Assembly: GCF_949987515.2 (NCBI RefSeq) | Contig: NC_082700.1 | Location: 39,767,380 to 39,831,379 of the forward strand | Direction of reading: 5' to 3' | Source: Delphinus delphis | Taxonomy: Eukaryota; Chordata; Mammalia; Artiodactyla; Delphinidae | Length of the DNA stretch: 64,000 nt | Part shown: in pieces, positions 47,490 through 58,680 of the stretch | Layout: every line of letters starts with the position of its first letter | Position numbering within the stretch: the stretch's first letter is position 1 | Translations under genes and position numbers: made by a program | The notes under the pieces: model-generated | The model's input: the letters and a program-made list of their open reading frames with translations, nothing else | Databases searched by the model: none | What the model was told of the DNA's origin: nothing

Positions 47490-47735
47490 AAACAGTACAC
47501 AAGAGTTGATTAGTAGTTGCCTAGAGTTAAAGTTATTGGGGGGTAGGGAATAGATATTAACTGCTAATGGGCATGGAGTTTTTTTGAGGGATGAGGAAAA
47601 CATTCTAAATTTGATTATTGCTAAGGTTGCTGAACTTTTAACCATACTAAAAAAAGTTGAATTGTACATTAAATGGTTGAGCTGTATGATATATTAGTTA
47701 TATCTCAATAAAACTGGTAAAATATCAAATAGTAA
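47490..47735 (+). mobile_element. LINE-1 3' UTR fragment (older type)
   Basis: 'ttagtagttgcctagagttaaag', 'aactgctaatgggcatgg', 'gaattgtacattaaatgg' and 'tatatctcaataaaactgg' are an L1MA/L1MB-like 3' end. It directly follows the A-rich end of unit A and is of an older type, so it is a separate element. Confidence 0.75.
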
Positions 47736-47952
47736 ATTAAGGAGCCAACATTCAATGAGAGTGTAGTATCTCAAAAGTGTGTGAAGCTATCTGTCTATAT
47801 ACAACAGGGAGAACTTGAGAGTTTCCTGAAGAATACTCAATGCATAAAGTTGTATACAGGAAAATGATCTGCTGTATGGTGTGAAGACAAAGTAGACATC
47901 AGACCAGAAGAAACTGAGAGGACAGAAAAGACAAATTTAATCTATTCAAAAA
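47736..47952. other. Short non-L1 spacer between L1 units A and B
   Basis: About 215 bp that I cannot assign to any family. Confidence 0.5.
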
Positions 47953-49114
47953 TGTTTATGAGAGTCAGTATCAAGATGGAAGAATAGGAAGATTCTGAGC
48001 TTACCTCCACTCACAGACACACCAAAACTACAACTACATTTAGGACAACTATCTCTGAGAATGACTTGAAGACAAACAGAACAGATTGTCTATAACTAAG
48101 GCTATAAAGAAAAGGCCACAATAACAGATAGTAGAGATGTAGTCAGAAACCATACTTCTAATGTGATGACCCACAGGAGGGATACCACAACCATGGAGGT
48201 CCCCCTTAAGGAGGAAGGGGTCTGAGTTAACAATCAGGCTCCCTAGCCCAGGGGAGCACTATCAAGAAAATGAATCCCACATTATCTGGCTTTGAAAACC
48301 AACAGGGTTTATGTCTAGGAAACGAAGACTCTGCTGTTGAAAGGCTCATACACAAACTCACTTTTACATAACATTGTTCCAGCACAGATGCAGCAGCTTG
48401 AAATGCACCTGGGTCATATGAGAAGGAGATTCATGGGCTAATATTAGGGTGGTGCCAGAGGGGTAGGGATCTGGTGGAGCTTTCTCCAGAGATGAAAGAT
48501 TGGCCAGTGTCATTATCTTTTTTTTCTTTTTAACTTTCCTTCCACCTAGCTGGCCTGGTGCTGGAGAGTGTCATATCTATCACTCTCAATTACCCAAGCT
48601 ACCACTGTGTGCCCTGCCCCAACCTACACTGATGCCCTGGCTGGGCCCTCCAAACTGGCTCCCACCTCACCCCATCCAGTGGACTACACCAGGTGGCACC
48701 AGCACCCCTTCAAAGTGGCTTTTGCTCTGGAGGACCCAGCCACATACACAAGCACACCCAGAATAGTCCTAACTGGTCCTTATAGCTGGTTGTACCAAGG
48801 GCCAGCCATGCACATCAGTGCACCCACAACAGTCACAGAATGACATCTCAGCCAGCTGAGTCTGGAGCTAGTCTTGCCCATCAGCACACCTGCAAAAGTC
48901 TCAGCATGTAACAGGAGGGTACATACAGCCAAAACAGGGGTGCCTCTGGAGCACCTGGATCTGGTTATCAGGGGAGATTACACCACTGGGCCCCACAGAC
49001 ACCTTCTACATAAGGTCACTCCTTCAAGGTTGGAAGAAGTAGCTAAAATACCTAATACATAGAAACAAACATAGAGAGTTAGGCAAGTGAGGAGAAAAAG
49101 AATACCTTCCAAAT

Positions 49115-50020
49115 GAAAAAACAAGACTAAAACCCAGAAAAAGAACTAAATAGAATAGAAATAAATACTTCACCAATACATAGTTCAAAGAAATAATCAT
49201 AAAAATGTCACCAAACTCAGGAGAAAAATGGATGAACTCAGTGAGAACTTCAACAAAGAGATAGAAAATATAAAACAGGAACCAATCAGAACTAAAGAAT
49301 ACAATACATGAAATGAAAAATACAATAAAGGGAAACAATAGCAGATTACAGCATTCAGAATAAGGGATCAGTAATCTGGAAGACAGGGTACTGAAAATTC
49401 ACCCAGTTGGAACATTAAAAAGAAAAAAGTATTTAAAAAAAATGAGGATAGCTTAAGGGACCTGTAAGGCAACATCAAGCATACTAATATTTATATTATA
49501 GTGGTCCCAGAAGAAGAAGAGAGAAAAAGGGACAGAAGACCTATTAAAAGAAACAATGGTTGAAAACTTTCCTAACTTGGCAAAAGAAACAAACATCCAA
49601 GTCCAGAAATCACAGAGTTTCAAACAAGAAGAACCCAAGGAGATCCACACCAATACATATTATAATTAAGACATCAAAAGTTAAAAGACAAATAGAGACT
49701 CTTGAAAGCAGAAGAGAAAAACAACTACTTATGAACAAGGGAACCCCCATGAGACTTTCAGTTCATTTCTCAGCTGAAACTTTACTGGCCAGAAGGACTA
49801 GAATGATATATTTAAAGGGTTGAAAGAAAAAAAAAAAAAAACTACAACCAAGAAAACTCTACCTGGAAAAGTGATTATTCAGAATTGAAGGATATATAGA
49901 GTTCTCCAGACAAGCTAAAACTAAAGGAGCCATTGCCACTAAACTAGTCTCACTAGAAATGTGAAAAGGACTTATTTAAATGAAAAAGATGCCATAACTA
50001 GAAACAAGAAAATTATGAAA
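49115..50020 (+). pseudogene. L1 ORF1 pseudogene (unit B)
   Basis: Recognisable parts are the coiled-coil region ('aactcaggagaaaaatggatg', 'gagatagaaaatataaaacag'), the RRM ('agtggtcccagaagaag', 'gaaaactttcctaacttgg') and the C-terminal domain, where the frame at 49560-49823 reads 'RLSVHFSAETLLARRTRMIYLKG'. Several stops and frameshifts break it. Confidence 0.78.
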
Positions 50021-50444
50021 AATATCTCACTGGAAAAGACAAACATATAATAAAGATAGTGGATCAACCACCTATAAAGCTAGCATAAAAGTTAAAAGTA
50101 GTATGAAGTAGTAAAATCATATACATCTAAAATAATAAGTTTAGCAATACACAAAATAAAAAGATGTATAATATGATCAAAAACATGGGGGAATGGAGTA
50201 AATATGTAGTACTATTAGAATATGCTCAATCTTAAGTGACTATCAACCTAAAATAGACTGTTACATATGTAGTTTATTATATATCAATGTCACAAACCAA
50301 AAACCTACAACAAATACAAAAAAAAAAAAATAAAGAGAAAGGAAAATAAACATAAAATTAAAGAGAGCTCTATGAAACCACAAGGGAAGATAGGAAGAAA
50401 TAAAAAGAGAAGAACAACAAAATTAACCAGAAAACAATTGACAA

Positions 50445-51395
50445 AATGGCTATAAGTACATACCTGTCAATAATTACTCTAAATATAAATGGACTGAATG
50501 CTCCAATCAAAAGCCATAAAGAATTAAAATAAGAAGCCCACTATTTATATTGCCTACAAAAGATTCACTTCAGATATAAAGATACAGGGCTTCCCTGGTG
50601 GCGCAGTGGTTGAGAGTCTGCCTGCCGATGCAGGGGATATGGGTTCGTGCCCCTGTCCGGGAAGATCTCACATGCCACGGAGCAGCTAGGCCTGTGAGCC
50701 ATGGCTGATGAGCCTGTGCGTCTGGAGCCTGTGCTCTGCAACAGGAGAGGCCACAACGGTGAGAGGCCCGCATACCGAAAAAACCAAAAAAACTAAAAGA
50801 CATAAAAGATATACATAGAGGGATGCAAAAAGATATTCCAAGAAAATAGAAATGAAAAGAAAGCAGGTGTAGAAATACTTATATCAGACAAAATAGACTT
50901 TAAAACTGCTGATACAATTCAACATCCATTTATGATAAAAACTCTTAACAATGTGAGTATAGAGGAATATACCTTAACATAGTAAAGGTGATATATGCCA
51001 AACCCTCAGCTAACATAATAATCAACAGTGAAAGAAACATTCAGAAAGAGAAATTTAGAAAAGCAATCCCATTTACAATTGCATCAGAAAGAATAAAATA
51101 CCTAGGAATAATTTTAAGCAAGGAAATGACAGACCTATACTCTGAAAAATATAAAACACTGATTAAAGAAATTAAAGACAATACAAATTAATGTTAAGAG
51201 ATACTGTGCTCATCGATTGGAAGAATTAATATGGTTAAACTGCCCGTACTATCAGAGGCAATCTACAGATTCAATTGTAATTCCTATCAAAATACCAATG
51301 ACATTTTTCATAGAACTGGAACAAATAATCCTAAAATTTGTATCAAATCACAAAGGACTCTGAATAGCCAAAACAACCTTAAGAAAGAAAAACAA
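50445..51395 (+). pseudogene. L1 ORF2 pseudogene, start and C-terminal pieces joined (unit B)
   Basis: The start at 50445 encodes 'MAISTYLSIITLNINGLNAPIK', the endonuclease N-terminus. After the SINE (50587-50792) the frame continues to about 50908. The next recognisable text (50950-51395) is the region after the reverse transcriptase, with 'KSQRTLNSQNNLKKEKQ' at 51231-51419. The reverse-transcriptase catalytic part (about 2.3 kb in a full ORF2) is missing. Confidence 0.82.
50587..50792 (+). mobile_element. CHR-1-type SINE inside L1 unit B
   Basis: The head 'gggcttccctggtggcgcag' and 'gggttcgtgcccc' are followed by a body ending 'gaggcccgcataccg' and a tail interrupted by 'cc'. A candidate target duplication is 'aaagatacag' on the left and the 'aaagatatacatag' text on the right, imperfect and uncertain. 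Confidence 0.94.
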
Positions 51396-53813
51396 GGTGG
51401 AGTCAAGACAGTAGAATAGGAGGACATGGAATCCAACTCTCCCCACAAGTACATCAAGAATATATCTATTATACAAATGGAAAAATACTCACAGAGCACT
51501 TCCTGAACATGAGCAGAGAAACTTGGACACCTAAAAGGACAAGAAAAAATCCACACACTACCAGGTAGGATGAAAGAAAGAAAAAAAGAAAAGAGGATAC
51601 ACGATGGGATGTGCACCCCTGTGGGGGAGGGAGCTGAAGGAAAGGAGAGGTTCCCACACTCAGTGAAGCCCTGTCACCAGTGGGAGGATCACCTGGGACA
51701 GAGAGGGAGCTTCGGGGACTCAAAAGACAGCGCAACATCCCGTCTGGCAGGCAAGACAAAGTAAGACTTACATGGATGGTTCCTGCTGCAGCCCTGAATG
51801 CTCCAGCCTGAGTTGTGTGTCTGCTGGTGTGGAAGGGGGCTGTGTGCTGGAATGTGGGGTTTGGAGAGTGGACCCAGGGAGGGGACAGCTGCTGGTTATG
51901 AACAGACAGCTTGAAAGGACAGGAGTAAGAAGATCCACAACTGGGAAAGTTTGTGGAAGAAGCCCAAGCCGCCATAGAAGCAGGGTGTCATTGTTGAAAG
52001 GTGCACAAGGGGCAGGGTTGCCATTGCAGCCCTCTTCCCCATGCACTGACCCTGCCTCTGTGAGCACTAGGAGGGGTGCCCACCTGAGCAGCCTCACCCA
52101 CCAATCTCCCCAGTGTCCTCTGGTCCTGTGGCCCTGGCAGGCTGGCTTGCCTCCCCTGCCAAAGCCTCCTCTGAACTGCTAGTCCTGATGGGCTCGTGTG
52201 CCATACCCCTCGATGCCTCTGCCCCCGCCTGCCTGGGTGGGTGCCTGTGCTCTGGGGCTACCTCAGGAACAGACACTGGTGGGAGGAACACATGCAGAGG
52301 AGGGAATGAAAAAACTGCTGAGCTCTATGGGCTATGCAACTAAGGAAGAAAAGCTGAAATCTCTCCTACAGGAACCACAGACTCACACCCCTCTTACTGT
52401 CTTCATAAACTCAGGATCTGCAGAATGTTCAAATGGACGAGTGCTCTTGCAGCTGAGACAGGTTTAGGTTTAGCAGCTGTGGACTTTGTGGGCACTCACA
52501 TGTGGGGATTGGACCCGGTCAGAATCAGAGTTAACTCCATTGCTCCCACAGCAGGTCCAGGTACAAGATTATTACAGTCCTGGGACATGAATTCAGTGGA
52601 TCTGCACTGGTGGTCTGATGAAGACAATGCCTGAGAGACACCAGGGCCAAGCACTGGCAAACCCATCGTTAAGGTGGGGCTGAAAGCAGTTTCAGCAACA
52701 GTGTAATTTGTGAGCCAGCACAATGGGTGAAAAGTGACACAACAGAGTACACTCACAAGTGAACAGCTCCAGAGTAGGAAAACTCAGTGGTTTCTCTCCC
52801 AGTACAAATGCTCCAGTCCCACCTACCTCACACCAAGGATCACAGCTCAGAAACATATCTGAGAGCCTCTACTCCAACAACTAGGGAGACAGCCCTGCCC
52901 CTGACAGGGCAGTAACAACCAGAGAGCAAATGGGAGACCCCACTCAATATCCAGTGCAGGCTCAGTTCACCACAACATCAGTCACACCTCCAATCAATAG
53001 GATAACGGCCAGCATACACTGAGAAAAGAGGTGGCAGACATCCATACTAAAAACAGCCCTCACACCAAAAAATATTAAGCATACAGAGACTACACAGTGA
53101 TGTTCCCAGGTAAAAATAGCCATCCAAGATATTCTGTGGGTCAGGTATCAGGAAGAAGAACCACCAGAGCATTTAGCTTTGAAGGCCATTGGGACCTGAG
53201 TTCAGGAGCTTCACAGGGCTGAGAGAAACAGAGACCCCACTCTTGGAAGGTACACACAAGGCCTCACATGATTTGGTACCCAGCACAAAGCACTACCTCC
53301 ATAGGAACCAGGGCTAGACCTAACTAGTGGTCTGGGAGGGTCTCCTTAGGAGGTGGGGGCTAGATGTAGCTCACTGTAGGGGCAAGGACATGGGTGGCAG
53401 AAGCTCCAGAGAATATTGATAGTCATGAGCTCTCCTGGAGGTCCCTATTTCAGCACCAAGACCCAGCCCCACCCAACAACCTTTCGGCTCCAGAGCTAGA
53501 ACACCTCAGGCCAATCAACCAGCAAGAACTCAGCCCCAGCCATAAGCAGACAGGCTACCTAAAGTCTTACTGAGCTCAAAACTACCTCAAAACACACTCC
53601 TTTACATTGCCCTGCACATCAGAGGGACAAGACCTGGCTCCAACACCAGAGGGCAGTCACAAGTTACTCCGACCAGGAAACCTGCACAGGGCCCTAGACC
53701 GACATCATCCACCAGGGGGCAGACACCAGAAGCAAGAGAAACTACAATCCTGCAACCCTTGGAAAGAAGACCACAAACACAGAAAGTTAGACAAAATGAT
53801 ATGATAGAGAAAT

Positions 53814-54407
53814 ATGTTGCAAATGAATGAACAAGCTAAAAACCCCAAAGAACAACTAAATGAAGTGGAGATAGTCAATCTACCTAAAAAAGAATTCAGT
53901 GTAATGATAGTAAAGATGATCCAAAATCTCAGAAAAAGGATGGAGGCCCATATCAAGAAGATACAAGAAATGTTTAACAAGGAGCTAGAAGATTTAAAAA
54001 ACAAACAAACTGATACGAATGATACATTAACTGAAATGAAAAATACACTAGAAGGAATCAATAGCAGAATAACTGAGGCAGAGGAACAAATAAGTGAGTT
54101 GGAAGACAGCGTGGTGGAAATCACTGCCACAGAACAGAATACAGAAAAAAGAATGAAAAGAAATGAAGATAGTCTCAGAGATTTCTGGGACAACACTAAA
54201 CGCACCTACATTCACATTATAGGGATCCCTGAAGAAGAGAAAGAAGGAGGGCCTGAGAAAATATTTGAAGATATTATAACCAAAAACTTCCCTAATATGA
54301 GAAAGAAAACCTTCACTCAAGTCCAGGAAGCCCAGAGAATCCCATGCAACATGAACCCAAGGAGGAACACACTGAGACACATATTAATCAAACTGACAAA
54401 AAAATAA
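53814..54407 (+). pseudogene. L1 ORF1 fragment with a 197-codon open frame (unit C)
   Basis: ORF1p binds L1 RNA and forms trimers. The open frame covers the N-terminus ('MLQMNEQAKNPKEQLNEVE'). A coiled coil with heptad-like spacing spans about residues 40-115 ('MFNKELEDLKNKQTD', 'TEMKNTLEGINSRITEAEE', 'ISELEDSVVEITATEQNTEK'). Most of the RRM spans about 120-195 ('DFWDNTKRTYIHIIGIPEEE', 'FEDIITKNFPNMRKK', 'RRNTLRHILIKLTKK'). A stop replaces the expected continuation 'KIKDKEKILKAAR'. The C-terminal domain follows out of frame to about 54620. It is the longest L1-type frame in the window but lacks the domain needed for RNA binding, so I treat it as a pseudogene. Confidence 0.85.
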
Positions 54408-54625
54408 AGACATAGAAAAAATATTCAATACAACAAGGGAAAAGCAACAAACAACATACAAGGGAATCCCTATAAGGTAATCAGCTGATTTTTCAGCAGA
54501 AACTCTGCAGGCCAGAAAGGAGTGACACAATATATTTAAAGTGATGAAAGGGAAAAATATATCCAAGTACACTCTACTCTGCAAGGCTCTCATTCAGATT
54601 CCACAGAGAAACAAAAGCTTTACAA

Positions 54626-55097
54626 AACACATGGGACCCAATTAAACTTAAAAGCTTTTGCACAGCAAGACAATCCTTAAACAAAAGGAAAAAAATAACC
54701 CAAAGAATGGGAGAAAATATTTGCAAATGAAGCAACTCACAAGGAATTAATCTTCAAAATATACAACAATTAATGCAGCTCAATAACAAACAATCCAATC
54801 AAAAAATGGGCAGAAAATCTAAATAGACATTTCTCCAAAGAAGGCATACAGAGGGACAACAAGCACATGAAAAGAAGCTGAACATAACTAATTACTAAAG
54901 AAATGCAAATCAAAACAAAATGAGGTATCACCTCACACTGGTCAGATTGACCAACATCAAATTATCTACACATTATCTACAAAAATAAATGCTGAAGAGC
55001 ATGTAGAGAAAAGGTAACCCTTCTACACTGTTAGTGGGAATGTAAATTGATACAGCCTATGGAGAACAGTAGGGAGGTTCCTTAAAAAATAATTTTA
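54626..55097 (+). pseudogene. L1 ORF2 C-terminal remnant (unit C)
   Basis: 'tgggacccaattaaacttaaaag', 'gggagaaaatatttgcaaatg', 'ttctccaaagaaggcatac' and 'tacactgttagtgggaatg' are colinear with the last 600 bp of ORF2. Stops occur, for example after 'gaaaagaagctgaacata'. There is an in-place duplication of 'attatctacacattatctac' at 54960-54980. Confidence 0.85.
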
Positions 55098-55569
55098 TTT
55101 ATTATTTTTTTTAGCAACATGGATGGACCTAGAGATTGTTATACTGAGTGAAGTAAGTCAGAGAAAGACAAATATCATATGATGTCACTTATATGTGGAA
55201 TCTATAAAAATGGTACAAATGAACTTATTTACAAAACAGAAATAGAGTTACAGACATGGTACAAATAAACTGATTTACAAAACAGAATTAAACTCACAAA
55301 AATAGAAAACAAACATGGTTACCAAAGGGGAAAGTTGGGGAAGGATAAGTTAGGACTTTGGGATTAACAGACACACACTATTATACTTAGAATATATAAA
55401 CAACAAAAACCTACTGTAAGGCACAGGGAACTATATTCAATATCTTGCAATAACCTATAATGGAAAAGGATCTGTTAAAGAATATATATATAACTGAATC
55501 ACTTTGCTGTACACTTGAAACTAATACAACATCATAAGTCAGCTATACTTCAATTAAAAAAAAAGTAAA

Positions 55570-55975
55570 AATAAATTGCTAAGACCTATGTCAAAGAGCA
55601 TACTGCAAATTTTTTTTCTAGGAGTTTTATGGTTTCTGGTCTTACATTTAAGTCTTTAATCAATTTTGAGTTTATTTTTGTATATGGTGTAAGAAAGTGA
55701 TCCAGTTTCACTCTTTTGCATGTGGCTGTCCAGTTTTCCCAAAACCATTTATTGAATAGACTGTCCTTTACTCACTGTATATTATTGGCTCCTTAGTAGC
55801 AAATTGGTCATATACAAACATGGGTTTATTTCTGGAATCCGTATTCAGTTCCATTGATATATATGTATCTGTTTTTGCACCAGGACCATACAGTTTTGAT
55901 TACTATACCTTTTTATTATAGTTTGAAATCAAAAAGAGTAATACCTCTAACTTTGTTTTTTTCTCTTTTTTTTTA
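55570..55975 (-). mobile_element. LINE-1, minus strand: right part of the split host
   Basis: 'aaattgctaagacctatgtc', 'aagagcatactgcaaattt', 'ggagttttatggtttctgg', 'gcatgtggctgtccagttttc' and 'ccattgatatatatgtatctg' continue the ORF2 text that stopped at 43232 ('ggagactg...aaaaatattgc'). In uninterrupted L1s these two blocks are adjacent. The repeated 'aaaaata..ttgc' at both junctions looks like a decayed target-site duplication. Confidence 0.8.
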
Positions 55976-56146
55976 CCAAGCTGTAGTATTTATTTATTGT
56001 AGTATTGCAGTACATATTATAGCATTGCAGTAGTTATTTGTTGTATTAGTAATGTATTTCATATCTAGTTAGCAAGTGTAAAACTGTGTGACAGTTTGCT
56101 TCTGTCTTTTTTTTTCCATAATAAATCTTTTTCATTTGTTCATAGT

Positions 56147-58115
56147 TTTTATTTTTTTTATTTTTATTGGTGTATAGTTGATTTACAATGTTGAGTTACT
56201 TTCTGCTGTCCAACACAGTGAATCAGTTATACATATACATATATCCACTCTTTTTTAGATTTTTTACCAATACAGGTCATTACAGAGTATTGAGTAGAGT
56301 TCCCTGTGCTACACAGTATGTCCTTATTAATTATCTAGTTTATATATAGTATTATGTATATGTCAACCCTAATTTCCCAATTTATCCCTCCCCTGCTTTC
56401 AACCCTGGTAACCATTAGATTATTTTCTACATCTGTAACTCTATTTCTGTTTTGTAAATAAGTTTACAAAACTTATTTTGTACAAACTTACAAAACTCTA
56501 GTTCTGTTTTGTAAATAGATTCCACATATAAGAGATATCATACGATATATGTCTTTCTTTGACTTACTTTATTTAGTATGATAATCTCTAGGTCTATCCA
56601 TGTTACTACAAATGACATTATTTCATTATTTTTATGACTAATATTCCATTGTGTATATACATATATAGATACACATGTGTCTATATATATACCATATCTT
56701 TTTATCCATTCGTCAATGAATATTTAGGTTGCTTCCATGTCTTGACTCTTGTAAATAGGCTGCTATGAACATTGGGGTGCATGTATTTTTTCGAATTGGA
56801 GTTTTTGCCTTTTCTGGTTATATGTCCAAGAATGGAATTTTTAGATCATATGTTAACTCTATTTTTCATGTTTTAAGAAACCTCCATACTATTCTCCATA
56901 GTGGTTGTACTAATTTATATTCTGTGTAGGAGGGTTGTGTAGGAGGGTTCCCTTTTCTCCAAACTCTCCAACATTTATTATTTTTAGTATTTTTTGATGA
57001 TGGCCATTCGTACTGATGTGAGGTGATACCTCACTGTAGTTTTGACTTGTGTTTATTTATTAGCAACGTTGAGCACATTTTCATGTTTCTGCTGGCCATC
57101 TGTATGTCTTCTTTGGAGAAGTGTTTATTTAGATCTTCCCATTTTTTTGTTTGGGTTGTTTGTTTGATATTGAGCTGTGTGTGGTTTGTATATTTTGGAA
57201 AAAAATTTCTTGTTGTTCACAACATCTGCAAATATTTTCTCCCATTCCATAGGTTGTCTTTTCATCTTGTTTATGGTTTATTTTACTGTGAAAAAGCTTT
57301 TATGTATAATCAGGTTCCATTCATTTATTTTTGCTTTTATTTTCAATACTCTAGGAGGTGGATCAAAAAAGATCTTGCTGTGATTTTTGTCAGAGAGTGT
57401 TCTGCCTATGTTTTCCTCTTAAGAGTTCTATAGTATCTGGACTTACATTTAGGTTTCTATCCATTTTGAGTTTATTTTTGTGTATAGTGTTATGGTGTGT
57501 TCTAATTGCATTCTTTTACATGTAGCTCTCCAGTTTTCCCAGCACCACTTATGGAAGCGACTGCCTTTTCTCCACTATATATTCTTGTCTCCTTTGTCAT
57601 AGATTAGTTGACCATAAGTGTATGGGTCCATCTCTGGACTTTCTCTCCTGTTCCATTGATCTATATGTCTGTTTTTCTGCCAAGACCATACTGTTTTGAT
57701 TAATGTAGCTTTATAGTATAGTCTGAAGTCAGTGAGAGTGATTCCTCCAGCTCTGTTCTTCTTTCTCAAGATTGTTTTGTCTATCTGGTGCCTTTTGTGT
57801 TTCCATAAAAATTTTGAAATTATTTGTTCTAGTTCTGTGGAAAAATTCCATTGGCAATATGATAGGGATTCCATTGAATCTGTAGATTGCCTTGGGTAGT
57901 ATGGTCATTTTAACAATATTGATTCTTCCAATCCAAGAACATGGTATATCTTTCCACCTGTTTGTGTCATCTTCAGTTTCTTTCATCAGCATCTCATAGT
58001 TTTTGGAGTACTGGTCTTTTAGTCTCTTTTGGCCCAAAAGTTTTTGGTCTTTTGTCTCCTTAGATAGGTTTATTCCTCTGTATTTTATTCTTTGATGTGA
58101 TTTCATGAAGTTAAA
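56147..58115 (-). mobile_element. LINE-1 3' part, minus strand
   Basis: Reversed younger-type 3' UTR ('tttattggtgtatagttgattt', 'cagagtattgagtagagttcc', 'ttatccctcccctgctttc') is followed by ORF2 from its end upstream to the region before the reverse-transcriptase core. A local duplication of 'ctgttttgtaaataag' lies at 56448-56520. The element is 5' truncated near 58115. Confidence 0.9.
57575..58106 (-). pseudogene. L1 ORF2 C-terminal region pseudogene
   Basis: Two overlapping minus-strand frames read 'INLSKETKD', '[46 protein letters not shown]' (57729-58106) and '[26 protein letters not shown]', '[34 protein letters not shown]' (57575-57874). Together they cover the region just after the reverse transcriptase, joined by a frameshift near 57840. 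The protein context is lost because the catalytic part is absent. Confidence 0.88.
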
Positions 58116-58664
58116 AACTGAAGAGAGTTTTCATTTGCTATTTATAAATATTAAAAAGTTATTTTCTTTCATATATTATACTCATTTAACAAGAACCTAC
58201 AATTATGTTATTTCATCGTATGTAATATTAATGGTGTCTTAGTACCATAGTAATTTAACCAGCTTCCTACTTGCAAAATTAAAGTGCACATGAGCGAGAA
58301 GTGGCTAAAGATTTCCTTGTGATTTAATAGTAACAGACTAATGTAGACCTTAAATGAAAATTTCTTTACCAAAAAACTTTTTAAAGAAAGATTAAATACT
58401 AAGAAGTTTAATAATCTGTTTGCTTCTTCTCATTTCTATGGGTAAGTAATTTCAACAACATTCTTACCTAGGTGTAAACTTTAAACTTGAACACAATTTT
58501 CTTTTACTTTCAGACTTCTGTGCTTTCCGCCATGTCTTCTCTTTTAACTTAATGGGTAGAAGTACATTATGGTGAACTGTTCATTTTAGGTACATGGATT
58601 ACACATGTTTATCAAAGTAAAGAAGTTTTGTTAAAATAATTTAGGCCTACAATTTACCTTCTGC
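58116..58664. other. Unique DNA, no feature recognised
   Basis: No gene or repeat recognised between the L1 and the next SINE. Confidence 0.55.
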
Positions 58665-58680
58665 TAAAGCTATCTTTTTT

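Larger units (their letters stand above)
47953..51395 (+). mobile_element. LINE-1 unit B: 5' UTR, ORF1, two parts of ORF2, no 3' UTR
   Basis: It starts 'gagtcagtatcaagatgg' (an 'aagatgg' 5' end). The 5' UTR is related to that of unit A: 'actaaggctataaagaaaagg' here and 'actaaggacataaagaaag' there, and 'acccacaggagggatacc'. A degraded ORF1 lies at about 49115-50020. ORF2 begins at 50445 ('ATGGCTATAAGTACATACC'), is split by a CHR-1 SINE, reaches 'caaaatagactttaaaactg' (50908), then jumps to a later ORF2 region ('gagtatagaggaatatacc'). It ends at 'agaaagaaaaacaaggtgg', where unit C begins. Heavy divergence suggests it is older than unit A. Confidence 0.82.
51395..55569 (+). mobile_element. LINE-1 unit C: long GC-rich 5' UTR, ORF1, end of ORF2, 3' UTR
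   Basis: It begins abruptly at 'gtcaagacagtagaatagg' within unit B ORF2. The first 1.7 kb (to about 53120) is a GC-rich segment unlike the 5' UTRs of units A and B. From about 53120 the text parallels them ('accagagcatttagctttgaag', 'acacacaaggcctcacatg'). ORF1 starts near 53814. At about 54625 the C-terminal part of ORF1 jumps to 'acatgggacccaattaaac' in the last part of ORF2. A second jump at about 55098 leads into the 3' UTR ('agcaacatggatggacctag'), ending 'tatacttcaattaaaaaa' at about 55560. Roughly 3 kb of ORF2 is absent. Confidence 0.85.

Noticed and set aside
18855..50792. Functional tRNA genes from A and B boxes
   Set aside because: The tRNA-like segments are the heads of CHR SINEs, with SINE bodies and A tails and no cloverleaf end at the right place.
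51469..52182. 168-codon minus frame and 136-codon plus frame as proteins
   Set aside because: They overlap on opposite strands in a GC-rich L1 5' UTR where stop codons are rare. No domain, splice site or codon pattern supports them.
53705..54380. 166- and 110-codon minus-strand frames opposite the ORF1 of unit C
   Set aside because: They are antisense shadows of the L1 ORF1 coiled coil, giving the typical hydrophobic, serine-rich reverse translation.
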